From the NCBI RefSeq assembly GCF_017873435.1, contig NZ_JAGGKG010000012.1, forward strand, positions 1-64,000: DNA of 64,000 nt, read 5' to 3'. Below the pieces are notes generated by a model. That model saw only the letters and a list, made by a program, of their open reading frames with translations. It searched no databases and was not told the origin of the DNA. Source of the stretch: Paenibacillus turicensis (GTDB lineage: Bacteria > Bacillota > Bacilli > Paenibacillales > Paenibacillaceae). The position numbers were made by a program, and so were the translations under genes. Every line of letters starts with the position of its first letter. The first letter of the stretch is position 1. This document shows positions 1-8,324 of the stretch, piece after piece.

Positions 1-70
1 AATTAGGGAATGAATGTACACCATTCGGAACCCAGCATACAGGAGGCGCTTTTTTTGTTCAAACCTCAAA

Positions 71-631
71 TTAATTCATTACAGGAATTGCTCCTACTTT
101 ATAATTCACGGAAGACCGCCAGAAAACGATAATGACGAGCACAGATAACCACCAGCGCACATCAATCCAGAAATGATGAGTAAAGAAATTGAAATAAATA
201 AGAGCAGCAACAGGCACAACTATCCTTAATGAAGGCCAATGAACAAGCTCTACGTGTAACCTTCTCCACGCTTGGCATAAATAGCTAGCAACACTTGCGT
301 ACATAAAGCCACTGTACAAGGGGACGCCCCCAACCTTGAAGAAGCCTTCCTCTGGATACGACCATGACCCCATATGTACTTTAAATAGCTCTAGTGCCAG
401 CCCTATAACATGAAATAGGGAAATGACCTTTAATTCATCCATCGTTTCAAGCTTGGCGTGAACCATCCACCATTGCATCAGTATACAAATAATGAGCAGC
501 CAATCATATCTAGGCAAAAAGGGAAGAGGGACATACTTAGTCAATGCCAGTGAGCTGAAAATAACGACAGGGAATAAGCAAGATAGAGCTTGAGCTATCC
601 CAAAACGAAACAGTTGCTTGATCGCGTTCAT
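71..631 (-). CDS. DUF817 family integral membrane protein, possibly C-terminally shortened
   Basis: A 186-residue polytopic membrane protein of the DUF817 (B. subtilis YoaT-like) family, whose function is not known. The recognisable family core runs from about residue 10 to 165: a KLETMDELKVISLFHVIG stretch, KVHMGSWSYPEEG, VPLYSGFMYASVASY and CQAWRRLHVELVHWP, followed by FFTHHFWIDVRWW. Five or six hydrophobic segments are visible. As I recall the family, members are about 260 residues and carry further membrane segments after this point; here the frame ends with GAIPVMN and only 70 bases remain before the window edge. It is therefore either a truncated copy or one with a frameshift. It stands alone on the minus strand, 30 bases downstream of the HTH gene. 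The family call is firm; the truncation is inferred from memory of the family length. Confidence 0.8.
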   Translation of the reverse strand: MNAIKQLFRFGIAQALSCLFPVVIFSSLALTKYVPLPFLPRYDWLLIICILMQWWMVHAKLETMDELKVISLFHVIGLALELFKVHMGSWSYPEEGFFKVGGVPLYSGFMYASVASYLCQAWRRLHVELVHWPSLRIVVPVAALIYFNFFTHHFWIDVRWWLSVLVIIVFWRSSVNYKVGAIPVMN

Positions 632-661
632 ATTTTGCCCCCTTTATCCTATTCGACAGGC

Positions 662-871
662 TTATTCCTCTTTGCGATATTCTAAAATATCCCCTGGCTG
701 ACAGTCTAAAGCTTTACAGATCGATTCTAAGGTGGAAATTCGGATTGCTTTTGCCTTCCCATTTTTTAGAATAGAAAGATTGGATATCGTGATGCCCACC
801 TGATCAGCAAGCTCAGTCACACTCATTTTTCGTTTTGCTAACATAACATCAATATTTATAACTATAGCCAA
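662..871 (-). CDS. Small Cro/C1-type HTH regulator (YozG-like)
   Basis: A compact helix-turn-helix DNA-binding protein of about 69 residues. The whole protein is one HTH domain: INIDVMLAKRKMSVTELADQ, then GITISNLSILKNGKAKAIR as turn and recognition helix, and a C-terminal LESICKALDCQPGDILEY, the signature of YozG-like regulators. A longer GTG-initiated reading (to 880) exists, but its start lies inside the ribosome site; TTG at 869-871, six bases after GAGGTG, fits better and gives the family-typical start MAIVINIDV. The gene lies 10 bases downstream of the DUF2975 gene and its ribosome site overlaps that gene's stop codon, so the two are probably cotranscribed and translationally coupled. 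In this family such pairs are a regulator plus its membrane partner; the target is unknown. Confidence 0.85.
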   Translation of the reverse strand: MAIVINIDVMLAKRKMSVTELADQVGITISNLSILKNGKAKAIRISTLESICKALDCQPGDILEYRKEE

Positions 872-881
872 GAGTATCACC

Positions 882-1364
882 TCAAATCGTTAATTCATTT
901 TCTGCTTTCATATCGATTGCGTTTTTTAATAATGTTTTTAGTACGGCGGCAAATACGCCAATCGTGGTAGAGGCTAAAATGATGATTAATCCAAATGCGA
1001 TAATACCAGGAGCATCTTCTTGATCAGCAATGAAATACAAAAATGGGGAAGCAATTAAATAGAGTACGCTTATAATAAAGGCATAATTTCGAATTAGCTT
1101 TAAAGCTCGAACGGATTCATGAGAAAAAGCATTATTTTTGTCTATATAGCTTAACAGTTGTAAAGCTTGATATAACGCAGCAAAGTAGACTAGGGCTGAT
1201 CCGTACGCTGATCCCATCAGGAAATAAACCCAAAAATCTGGATAGGCTTCTGCTAGGTCACTACCTATACGAGGCACAATCCAAATACATAAAGCGAAAA
1301 TAGGTAAAGCAAGTAAAAAAACAATCACCTTTAAAAATACGGTTTCTCGTTTGATAGCAAACAT
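882..1364 (-). CDS. DUF2975 family four-helix membrane protein
   Basis: A 160-residue membrane protein with four hydrophobic helices at roughly residues 10-30, 45-70, 92-115 and 122-145, with the loop IDKNNAFSHESVRALKLIRN between helices 2 and 3. That loop and the four-helix layout are typical of DUF2975 proteins, which are nearly always encoded just upstream of a small YozG-type HTH regulator, as here. The molecular role is unknown; a membrane sensor or modulator of the HTH protein is a reasonable inference from the pairing. The start ATG at 1362-1364 lies after an AGAG-rich stretch. Upstream is a 460-base region with two palindromic repeats and the MerR gene on the other strand, so the promoter must lie between 1365 and about 1440. 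Confidence 0.8.
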   Translation of the reverse strand: MFAIKRETVFLKVIVFLLALPIFALCIWIVPRIGSDLAEAYPDFWVYFLMGSAYGSALVYFAALYQALQLLSYIDKNNAFSHESVRALKLIRNYAFIISVLYLIASPFLYFIADQEDAPGIIAFGLIIILASTTIGVFAAVLKTLLKNAIDMKAENELTI

Positions 1365-1440
1365 CTCTTTTAATCATTTTCATCAAAACTTTATCATCTT
1401 TTTTGTTGTTTTACAATAAATAATTGTTGTTTTATAAGTT

Positions 1441-1624
1441 CTTGTGGTTGCTAACTTCAGGGGGAAAGCAGCTACGGTACAGAGGGTGGCTTCGACCCCT
1501 GTTACAGCCTGATTTTCTTGAATTAGATCGTATGGATTGAAAAACAGTCTGTAAAGGCGGACGTGTTCACTTCTCCACCATCCCTCTACCCCTTCGCTAT
1601 TTTGCTTCCCGTCAACCACTAATT
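1441..1624. repeat. Interspersed palindromic repeat, copy D
   Basis: A diverged copy of the repeat family best seen at 22692-22862. The right end GTCAACCACTAATTT (1610-1624) matches the right end of the copy at 11361-11500, and the internal parts GCTACGGTACAGAGGG and CTTCTCCACCATCCCTCT match the GCTACGGGGCAGAGGG and CTCCAGAATCCCTCT of the other copies. The left end is degenerate. It lies in the non-coding gap between a minus-strand DUF2975 gene and a plus-strand MerR gene, directly followed by copy E. Confidence 0.6.
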
Positions 1625-1642
1625 TCTAAGTTGAGCCCTTTT

Positions 1643-1742
1643 GATTGAAGTATAATTGTAGATGGAAGATGATTTTAAGAGACAACCTTCAGAATCTCTC
1701 TGTCTCTTCGCTAGTGTAGGTTAGTGGTCAAGTATTAATTTT
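1643..1742. repeat. Interspersed palindromic repeat, copy E (internally deleted)
   Basis: The left part GATTGAAGTATAATTG with GATGGAAG resembles the left arm of the family (GATTGACACGATAAAGGTGGAAG), and the right part GATTTTAAGAGACAACCTTC, then AGAATCTCTCTGTCTCTTCG, matches the right arm of the copies near 22.8 kb. Most of the middle is missing. The sequence AAGGTTGAGCC follows; AAGTTGAGCC also follows copy D and TTGAGCC follows copy F, so part of the flank may belong to the element. Confidence 0.55.
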
Positions 1743-1824
1743 CAAGGTTGAGCCTATAATATATTGCTTATGAAGTGGACGAAATATTTAAATAATAACG
1801 ATGATAAAGGAGGAGGATATACAG

Positions 1825-2217
1825 ATGAAAATGACAAGAGGACAGCTTGCCAAGCAGACAGGCTTATCGGCAGCGACAATTCGTTACTATGAGGAGCAAG
1901 GTATTTTACCTAAACCAAGTCGTGGGGAAAATGGGTATCGTCTTTATACTGAAGATTATTTAGTGAAGATAAAATTTATAAAGGATACTAAGCAGTTAGG
2001 TTACCCCTTAAAAGAAATTCAAGAGGTGTTGCAACTATTAGGGGATGAGATTAAACCGGATATTCTAAGGGAACGAGTATTGGATAAAATTGCGGATATC
2101 GATGAAAAAGTGAATCAGTTTCTAGCTATAAAGGAAGCTCTTGTCCAATTGCTAAGTACGCCTGAGGATGAGATTTATCAATATATTGAATCATTTCGTG
2201 TAAAAGGAAATAACTAG
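1825..2217 (+). CDS. MerR family transcriptional regulator
   Basis: A 130-residue DNA-binding regulator. Residues 1-70 form the winged-helix MerR domain: MTRGQLAKQTGLSAATIRYY with EEQGILPKPSRGENGYRLYT, the wing and the arginine-rich turn characteristic of the family. Residues about 80-120 form the dimerisation coiled coil. There is no cysteine anywhere, so it is not a classical mercury or copper sensor; without a C-terminal effector domain the inducer cannot be guessed. ATG at 1825 is chosen over the in-frame ATG at 1801 because a strong ribosome site (AAAGGAGGAGG, 1806-1816) sits just upstream of it and downstream of the other. A TATAAT hexamer at 1755-1760 could be its -10 box. The next gene on this strand is 150 bases away and looks unrelated. 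Confidence 0.88.
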   Translation: MKMTRGQLAKQTGLSAATIRYYEEQGILPKPSRGENGYRLYTEDYLVKIKFIKDTKQLGYPLKEIQEVLQLLGDEIKPDILRERVLDKIADIDEKVNQFLAIKEALVQLLSTPEDEIYQYIESFRVKGNN

Positions 2218-2365
2218 GGCGAAACACTAGAAACTGCGAAAAAAAAGATAGAGGAATGAAGCGATATATGTAGAAATATTTGAGTTAGAAATTTTTTGCT
2301 AAACAATTATTGAAATGGCGGGATTTAGATTTAAAACAAAATAACTCTAAAGGGGACTATCAGAT

Positions 2366-3289
2366 GTGATCTTTCATCCTACAATTGCCTTCTCAGGTTT
2401 TATCGGTTCATTAATTATTGCTATATTCACTGGGTCATTACTTGCCATAAATCCGTTCAGGCTGTTCATATCGAAAGAAGAACTGAATTTCATTAGTAGT
2501 GGAATGAAAATGATTAGACATTTATACTTCGCAATAATAGTTACATTAGGTTCAAGTCTTTATACTATAGTATTAACTAGTATTGATAAAGAGTACGAAA
2601 AAGCATGGATTCATAAATTTGTGACTCAAGTTGTAGGAGCCGCAACAACACTTTATATATTCTTTGGAACGGTTCTAATAATATCTATTCTGCAGATTCC
2701 TAGTGTAAAAAAATTAATAAAGAATTTTGCTAATAAGAGCCGTTTAAATAAGAATGTAATAATACTATCTTATTTATTTATTTGGGCATGTTGTATTATT
2801 TCTTGTACAGTATTTCACGGTTTATTCATGAATGAAACATTATTAAATAATGTTAAGCCTGAAATGAAGTTTAATACATCTTCTGATCTGTTGTTCCAAA
2901 TTTATTTATATGATAAGGAAATTATATTTTTATACTTATTGATGTTATTGGTTATTTATTTTATATATGTACTTATTGAGAAGTCTAGTAAATTTTTATT
3001 GAAATTTGAAATATTTATTAATGTTTACTGTACTGATGGCAGTATCTATCTTAATAAATATTTAGTTAATCACAATGTTGACGGTAATTTACTAGTTTGT
3101 GATACTAATAATGTTTCTGATATAAATAAATATTTGATTTCAAAATCTCAAATAAAATACATTAAGTTTATAACAGTTCCTTACTCCTTTGGGGAGGAAA
3201 TTGATAAGCTATATAGACGAATCGTATTACCAGAAGATTTTACTGAACAAGAAAAGAACTTGGATTATAGAAATAGTGATCATAAATAG
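2366..3289 (+). CDS. Unrecognised AT-rich integral membrane protein
   Basis: I do not recognise this 307-residue protein. About five hydrophobic helices are visible (roughly residues 9-30, 48-72, 88-112, 128-152 and 185-208), followed by a soluble C-terminal part of about 95 residues rich in Asn, Lys, Ile and Tyr. No catalytic motif stands out. The coding sequence is visibly more AT-rich than its neighbours, with heavy use of ATA, AAT and TTA codons, which suggests acquisition from another source. The GTG start at 2366 follows AAAGGGG (2351-2357) at a good distance. It sits alone between the MerR regulator and the esterase, with about 150 and 50 bases of gap. The length and unbroken frame argue for a real gene. 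Confidence 0.7.
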   Translation: MIFHPTIAFSGFIGSLIIAIFTGSLLAINPFRLFISKEELNFISSGMKMIRHLYFAIIVTLGSSLYTIVLTSIDKEYEKAWIHKFVTQVVGAATTLYIFFGTVLIISILQIPSVKKLIKNFANKSRLNKNVIILSYLFIWACCIISCTVFHGLFMNETLLNNVKPEMKFNTSSDLLFQIYLYDKEIIFLYLLMLLVIYFIYVLIEKSSKFLLKFEIFINVYCTDGSIYLNKYLVNHNVDGNLLVCDTNNVSDINKYLISKSQIKYIKFITVPYSFGEEIDKLYRRIVLPEDFTEQEKNLDYRNSDHK

Positions 3290-3341
3290 ATACTTTTTTC
3301 CAACATAAATTTATTCAAATAATATAATGGGAGGCTGAACA

Positions 3342-4442
3342 ATGTCAGTAGAAATGCTTAAAAGTTTTAAACTTACTCCACAACACGTCAAGCTAATCGG
3401 ACGGACACATATGCACCATGACATACGATGGCTTGCTTTATCAGGTAGTGGCATTGAGTTTTCTTTTTACGGGAAAAGGGCTGAAATTACGATTATTGGT
3501 GATCAGATCGCAACAAGTGGTATTAATGAAGCTAGAATTGCGATTGAAGTAAACGGCCAACGAGTTATAGATGAGCTTGTTACTGAAAAAATGAAAACGT
3601 ATTCTATTTTTGCTAATGATGAAAATGAGATAGAAAATCAACATGGGGATAAACAAGTTACTGTTCGGATAATTAAGTTGTCTGAAGCGGCAATGTCTAC
3701 CGTTGGTGTAGCAGATATAAAAGTGGATGCGATAGATGGGATTAAGGCAACGCCAATCAAAACTCGCAAAATTGAATTTATTGGTGATTCCATTACATGT
3801 GGGTATGGTGTGGATGCAAGTCATGCGGAAAGCCCCTTCACGACAGGCACGGAAGATGTGACGAAGGCATTTGCCTATCTGACGGCACAAAAGCTTAACG
3901 CGGATTACAGTATGGTCAGCTATAGTGGATACGGAATTATTTCGGGTTATACGGAAAATGATCAAAAGCTAACCACGCATATTTTGCCGCATTATTATGA
4001 TAAGGTTGCCAAATCTGAGGGATATTTTCATGAAACGGTGAATCCAGTTTCTATTGCTTGGAATTTCAATGAATTTACACCCGACCTTGTTGTCATAAAT
4101 TTAGGCACAAACGATGACTCTTACACCAAGGATCATCCTGAACGCCAAGCGGACTATGAACAGCAGTACAGCTTATTTCTGAAACAAGTTCGAGCTAACA
4201 ATCCACATGCTAAAATATTATGTACGTTAGGTATTATGGGGGATCGTTTATTTCCTTATGTAGAGAGAGCGGTAGCCGCGTATAGTAACGAAACAGGCGA
4301 TACTAATATTACTACAATGAAATTTGAGGTGCAGTTGCCGGAAGATGGCTTTGGTGCGGATTGGCATCCGTCTACAACAACACATAACAAGGCAGCAAAT
4401 AAACTCACGACGCACATTCAGAGCCTTATGGGTTGGGATTAA
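3342..4442 (+). CDS. Carbohydrate esterase family 2 (SGNH acetyl-xylan/glucan esterase)
   Basis: A 366-residue serine esterase that removes acetyl groups from plant polysaccharide-derived sugars. Residues 1-130 form the jelly-roll domain characteristic of CE2 enzymes (LSGSGIEFSFYGKRAEITII). Residues 140-366 are the SGNH hydrolase domain: block I EFIGDSITCGYG with nucleophile Ser150, block III INLGTNDD (Gly255, Asn257), and block V GADWHPSTTTH with His342. CE2 enzymes are known to use a Ser-His dyad. No signal peptide is visible, so it probably acts on imported acetylated oligosaccharides. The ATG follows GGGAGGCTGAACA. It converges on the two-component genes and lies beside the sugar importer, in keeping with a role in oligosaccharide processing. 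Confidence 0.88.
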   Translation: MSVEMLKSFKLTPQHVKLIGRTHMHHDIRWLALSGSGIEFSFYGKRAEITIIGDQIATSGINEARIAIEVNGQRVIDELVTEKMKTYSIFANDENEIENQHGDKQVTVRIIKLSEAAMSTVGVADIKVDAIDGIKATPIKTRKIEFIGDSITCGYGVDASHAESPFTTGTEDVTKAFAYLTAQKLNADYSMVSYSGYGIISGYTENDQKLTTHILPHYYDKVAKSEGYFHETVNPVSIAWNFNEFTPDLVVINLGTNDDSYTKDHPERQADYEQQYSLFLKQVRANNPHAKILCTLGIMGDRLFPYVERAVAAYSNETGDTNITTMKFEVQLPEDGFGADWHPSTTTHNKAANKLTTHIQSLMGWD

Positions 4443-4481
4443 TCTCATTTCTAGTTGTGATAAATCTACTGAAAGTGGGGT

Positions 4482-4511
4482 CTCCGAAGATTCAGTCGTG
4501 AATCTTCGGAG
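4482..4511. other. Perfect 13-bp inverted repeat between convergent genes
   Basis: CTCCGAAGATTCA (4482-4494), a GTCG loop and TGAATCTTCGGAG (4499-4511) make a perfect 13-bp stem with a 4-base loop. It is 40 bases after the esterase stop. There is no T run on either side, so an intrinsic terminator is not convincing; it could be a transcript-stabilising 3' hairpin or the remains of one. The gap 4443-4651 contains no gene. Confidence 0.6.
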
Positions 4512-4651
4512 ATTGGAGGAATAGGAGGCTAGGGGGAAAGCTTGGGCGTGTCTGAAAATCTGATAAAGGTCATCTATTACCGCCTTTTTGCTCCTTACTC
4601 TATTATCTTCCCTTGGTCCTATCACAAAGTGACTATGAAAAACGGGCCGCA

Positions 4652-6436
4652 TTAATCTTCTTTATAATCGCTATAAACCTCTGGCTCTGATTCCGACTGA
4701 ATAATCGGCAACAAAATCTTGACCGCAGTGCCGTAACCCTCTTCACTTTCGATTTGCACCCCATAGTCTTGCCCGTACAAAAGCTGCACACGTCCATGTA
4801 CATTTTGAATACCGATTCCAGATAAATGGTATTTTTTCTTTTCCTTTGCACTTTGTTGATTTGGTGACATGCCAATGCCATCATCCATAATTTCGATAAT
4901 TAGCTTTTCATTGCGTTGTGTAATAAAAATATGAATATTACCACCAACCGATCCAGGGAAGGCGTGGAAAAAAGCATTTTCAACAAACGGCTGTATAATG
5001 AGCTTTGGAATCAGTAAATCTTCACAGCCTTCGCCAATTTCATAATGTACTTTAATCTGATTGCCATAACGAATTTGGTTAATAAATACATAATGCTTTA
5101 ACGTTTCAATCTCTGTCATCACGGTTACAACATCTTCAGTTGAGCCAAGTGTACTTTGTAGCATAGAGATTAAGCTATCTATCGTTTGATCCACCTCTTC
5201 GGTACGATGCATTTTAGCCAAATACTTAATTGAGCTTAATGTATTGTATAAAAAGTGAGGATTGATTTGCATTTGTAAAGCATTTAAATCCGCCTTCCTC
5301 CGCTCCTGCTGCTCATGTAGTAGCTGCTCCGTATGTTCATCAATTTCTTTAATAAGTGAATTGTACGCTTTGGTTAGTACATTTGTTTCATAGCTACCAC
5401 TTTCCTGAAGAGGGTGTGGCTTAAGGTTGTTCCCACTAGAGGTAGTCATCGTTTTCACTAGCTTATTAAGGGGATGTGTAATCCGTCGACTTAGCCAATA
5501 TACAAAAATCATACTAATAACAACTAAAATACTGACTACCTTGAAAATTTCCCAAGAAATATTATACAAGGGTGAAAAGGCAACAAGCTGATCAATTTCT
5601 TCCACAAGATAAGCGTTAAATTCAGGTAAAAAATAAGAGATATAGGTTTGTTTTTGTAGTGCATCTGACTTTACCCCACCTTGCTCCTTCGTCTCAGTAG
5701 CGAGATTTAAAAGTGGAAGGTCCTTTTGGCCGATCAGCTCTTTTTTACTACTAGATAAAATGACGCCTTCTGGCGTAATAAGTGAAATATGGGTGCCGTT
5801 TGAAATATAAGGACTATATTTTTGGGAAATATTTAATTCATTCATGACAACTGCAACATAACCGTACATCCAGCCGTTTTTATCCATTAAAGGTTTAGTT
5901 GCAAAAATAAAATTTTTATAAGTGACAGATTCTTTAAATAAGTTATCACTGCTGTGATACAAAATTTTGTTAGGAATCTCTCCCTCAATCGTCATATATT
6001 TAGACACGATATCCTGTGGGATTTTGTCCCATTTTAAAGCATTGCTTGAATAGTGCCGCCCACCCATGCCCGGAAGCGAAGAAACGATAACATGGGAGTT
6101 ATCAGGACTTAAATAATCTTTATATAAATCAATATATCTTCCTAATGAAATCACTAAATTAATATGCTCTAACGTCGTGGTAACGGGCTTCGTAATGTAA
6201 TTTTTGAATTCAGAGCTACTGCTTACCTGTAGCATGGTATTCACGACCTGATCGTTATAGCGCAATAAATCATGCTTGACTAAATTCATGTTTGCCGAGG
6301 CGCTTTTAATGACTTGTTGCAGCAAAATTCGTTCTGAAATTGTAGAGGATGCAAAAACGAGCAGGGTAGAAATGACGATAATGCCTGACAGCATCAACGC
6401 TACAAATTTAATAAAAATACTGTTTTTACGAAGCAT
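4652..6436 (-). CDS. Sensor histidine kinase, YesM type
   Basis: A membrane sensor kinase of about 594 residues that pairs with the response regulator encoded just upstream. Order of parts: transmembrane helix at about 8-30, a large extracytoplasmic sensor domain (about 31-292), a second helix at about 297-316, a HAMP linker (ITHPLNKLVKTM), then the His_kinase domain with NPHFLYNTLSS, phosphoacceptor His394, and the ATP-binding domain with IIQPFVENAFFHAF (N box), MDDGIGM and GIGIQNV (G boxes). ATG at 6436 is preferred because AAGGTG lies six bases before it; a GTG 15 bases upstream also opens the frame. It follows the regulator gene by about 40 bases, so the two form one transcript. YesM/YesN pairs of this type usually control adjacent sugar ABC importers. 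Confidence 0.93.
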   Translation of the reverse strand: MLRKNSIFIKFVALMLSGIIVISTLLVFASSTISERILLQQVIKSASANMNLVKHDLLRYNDQVVNTMLQVSSSSEFKNYITKPVTTTLEHINLVISLGRYIDLYKDYLSPDNSHVIVSSLPGMGGRHYSSNALKWDKIPQDIVSKYMTIEGEIPNKILYHSSDNLFKESVTYKNFIFATKPLMDKNGWMYGYVAVVMNELNISQKYSPYISNGTHISLITPEGVILSSSKKELIGQKDLPLLNLATETKEQGGVKSDALQKQTYISYFLPEFNAYLVEEIDQLVAFSPLYNISWEIFKVVSILVVISMIFVYWLSRRITHPLNKLVKTMTTSSGNNLKPHPLQESGSYETNVLTKAYNSLIKEIDEHTEQLLHEQQERRKADLNALQMQINPHFLYNTLSSIKYLAKMHRTEEVDQTIDSLISMLQSTLGSTEDVVTVMTEIETLKHYVFINQIRYGNQIKVHYEIGEGCEDLLIPKLIIQPFVENAFFHAFPGSVGGNIHIFITQRNEKLIIEIMDDGIGMSPNQQSAKEKKKYHLSGIGIQNVHGRVQLLYGQDYGVQIESEEGYGTAVKILLPIIQSESEPEVYSDYKED

Positions 6437-6478
6437 CTTATGCACCTTCACCCTATTGTACGTATGTTTTTTATAGCT

Positions 6479-8050
6479 TTATGAGTGTAAAGCTTGATTG
6501 CGAAATTCAAGTGGCGTAAAGCCTGTAAGCTTTTTAAATACCTTTGAAAAGTAATTATGCTCGGAAAAGCCCGTCATCGCACTAACCTCAGATACAGAAA
6601 GATTTAAGTCTAATAGTAGCTTTTTAGCTTGCTCCACACGAATTCGATTAATATAGGTCGTTAAATTTTCACCTGTACGTTGCTTAAAGTAAGAAGACAA
6701 ATAGCTGTAGTTCATATGCAAATGATTAGCCATCTCAGTGAGCGAAATATCATTGGCGTAATTGCCCTGTACATACTCGTATATCTGATGGAGAAGAATA
6801 GAATGCTGTTGATCTCCTTGGGTTGATGCCGATTGTAATTCGGTAATAAATATCGTCATAACATGCTCTAGCTCAGCGATATCATGGGCTAAATCAATAC
6901 TTTTAAATTGCTTTAGCTTAGAGGAGGTGCCTCCAGACTCCAGTCGTTTGTATTGCTCTAGTGTGCTAGTTGCAGTGTAAACAATATTTTGGCATATCCG
7001 CTTTAAGCTATAATCGTCATAGGCTTGTCCTTGCTTCACTTCATCAAAAAACGAGGTTAGCATCTTACAAGCGTCGTCTAAGGCAAACATCCGCAACATC
7101 GTTGTAAACGTATTTAAGTCGAAATCAACCTTTTCACCTGTTAATGAAATTTTACCTTCGTCCACGATAGGTTGATCTGGAAAATAAAATACTTTACCTA
7201 AATACGGTGTAATTCGTTCATGTTGTGGCAAAATTTCCTCAAATGTCTGAAAAGGATGAGTGCTTACAAAGGAAATATACTTAAAGATGTTTTGAATTTC
7301 ATTTGCCAATTGGGAGAGCGCGAATCTTACGCGTTCCTCCTGTGACAAGTCATAGTTAGACAGAACTAGCATCTCATTTTTTAAAAAAACAACCGTGTAA
7401 TGTAGCTCAGATAAATACGTCTCGGCATTTTGGAGTATAATTTGCTCAATTTGGCTTTGGTTATAGCTTGTCCGCATTAAAATGAGATTTGTGCTGGCCT
7501 TAACCATGTGAAAATTGGGGAACGGAAATTGAGCCTTCAACTCCTCAATTGTGGCATCATCTAGGGTTGGATCTAGCGTTGTATCCTGATTCAGCCATTG
7601 GCTTAACACAAGTGAACGATCAAATTTAGGTGGTTCATGACTTAGTTCGGGTAGATTTACATCACTACATAGTGATTGGATTAAAGCAATCAATTCCTCA
7701 GCAGAAACCTTCGGTTTTAGGAGATAATCGGTTACACCATATTTGAAAACTTCACGTACATAGTTAAATTCACTGTAGCTGCTTAGTACCACAATTTTAA
7801 TATGAGGGTACATTTTTTTTATATTTTTAGTCAGCTCGACACCATCCATGACGGGCATAACGATATCAGTGATGACAACGTGTGGGGAATGCGCCTCAAT
7901 TAAAGCAAGCGCTTCTTGTCCATTGGCTGCCTGTGCAACAAATTCAATGCCATAGTCGCTCCAGTTACATAAATGAACAATGCCTGATCGTAAGATCACC
8001 TCATCATCCACGATCATAATCCGATAGGTTGTTGTACTTGCTGTAGTCAT
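6479..8050 (-). CDS. Response regulator, YesN type (REC + AraC HTH)
   Basis: A 523-residue DNA-binding response regulator. Residues 8-125 are the receiver domain with acidic pocket Asp15-Asp16, phosphoacceptor Asp62 in VVITDIVMPVMDG and the conserved lysine in YLLKPK. A long middle region of unknown fold follows (about 130-415). Residues 420-518 form the two AraC-type helix-turn-helix motifs, DISLTEMANHLHMNYSYLSS and LSVSEVSAMTGFSEHNYFSK, ending with FKKLTGFTPLEFR. The ATG follows GGGGTGAATCT. It is the first gene of the kinase operon and is divergent from the sugar-binding lipoprotein gene across 274 bases, where its own binding sites are expected. Confidence 0.95.
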   Translation of the reverse strand: MTTASTTTYRIMIVDDEVILRSGIVHLCNWSDYGIEFVAQAANGQEALALIEAHSPHVVITDIVMPVMDGVELTKNIKKMYPHIKIVVLSSYSEFNYVREVFKYGVTDYLLKPKVSAEELIALIQSLCSDVNLPELSHEPPKFDRSLVLSQWLNQDTTLDPTLDDATIEELKAQFPFPNFHMVKASTNLILMRTSYNQSQIEQIILQNAETYLSELHYTVVFLKNEMLVLSNYDLSQEERVRFALSQLANEIQNIFKYISFVSTHPFQTFEEILPQHERITPYLGKVFYFPDQPIVDEGKISLTGEKVDFDLNTFTTMLRMFALDDACKMLTSFFDEVKQGQAYDDYSLKRICQNIVYTATSTLEQYKRLESGGTSSKLKQFKSIDLAHDIAELEHVMTIFITELQSASTQGDQQHSILLHQIYEYVQGNYANDISLTEMANHLHMNYSYLSSYFKQRTGENLTTYINRIRVEQAKKLLLDLNLSVSEVSAMTGFSEHNYFSKVFKKLTGFTPLEFRNQALHS

Positions 8051-8184
8051 AGATTCACCCCATTACCTCTAATTATTACCTTCATCATAACCGATGCCTA
8101 CGCAGAAGGGTATTGGGCAGACAGTAACAACAAAGGATATAAATAAAAAATACTATTATCCAAAATTATTGCTAAAAATTTTAA

Positions 8185-8198
8185 AAGAAGCGTTTTCA
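8185..8198. promoter_or_regulatory. cre-like GCGTTTTCA site 1
   Basis: AAGAAGCGTTTTCA matches 12 of 14 positions of the CcpA catabolite-responsive element TGWNANCGNTNWCA. The same core AAGCGTTTTCA recurs about 100 bases downstream. Both lie in the divergent intergenic region between the response regulator and the sugar-binding protein, where carbon catabolite control would be expected. A LacI-type repressor site is the alternative. Confidence 0.4.
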
Positions 8199-8283
8199 TA
8201 ATGCTAAAATTTTTACTATTTCTCAGCTAATAATTATTATACTTAGAATGCAATTATATTTAAAATTAAATTCAAACCAGTAA

Positions 8284-8297
8284 ATAAAGCGTTTTCA
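8284..8297. promoter_or_regulatory. cre-like GCGTTTTCA site 2
   Basis: ATAAAGCGTTTTCA is a second 12-of-14 match to the cre consensus and lies only 28 bases before the start codon of the sugar-binding lipoprotein gene, a position where bound repressor would block transcription. It shares the core AAGCGTTTTCA with the site at 8185-8198. Confidence 0.4.
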
Positions 8298-8324
8298 CAT
8301 TATAGAAAAAAGGGGTTGTGTATT

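Noticed and set aside
1383-1619. Minus-strand open frame of 78 codons
   Set aside because: It covers repeat copy D and has no coding features; the repeat explains the sequence.
3441-3965. 174-codon minus-strand frame inside the esterase gene
   Set aside because: It is antisense to a clear CE2 gene and has a composition typical of a shadow frame.
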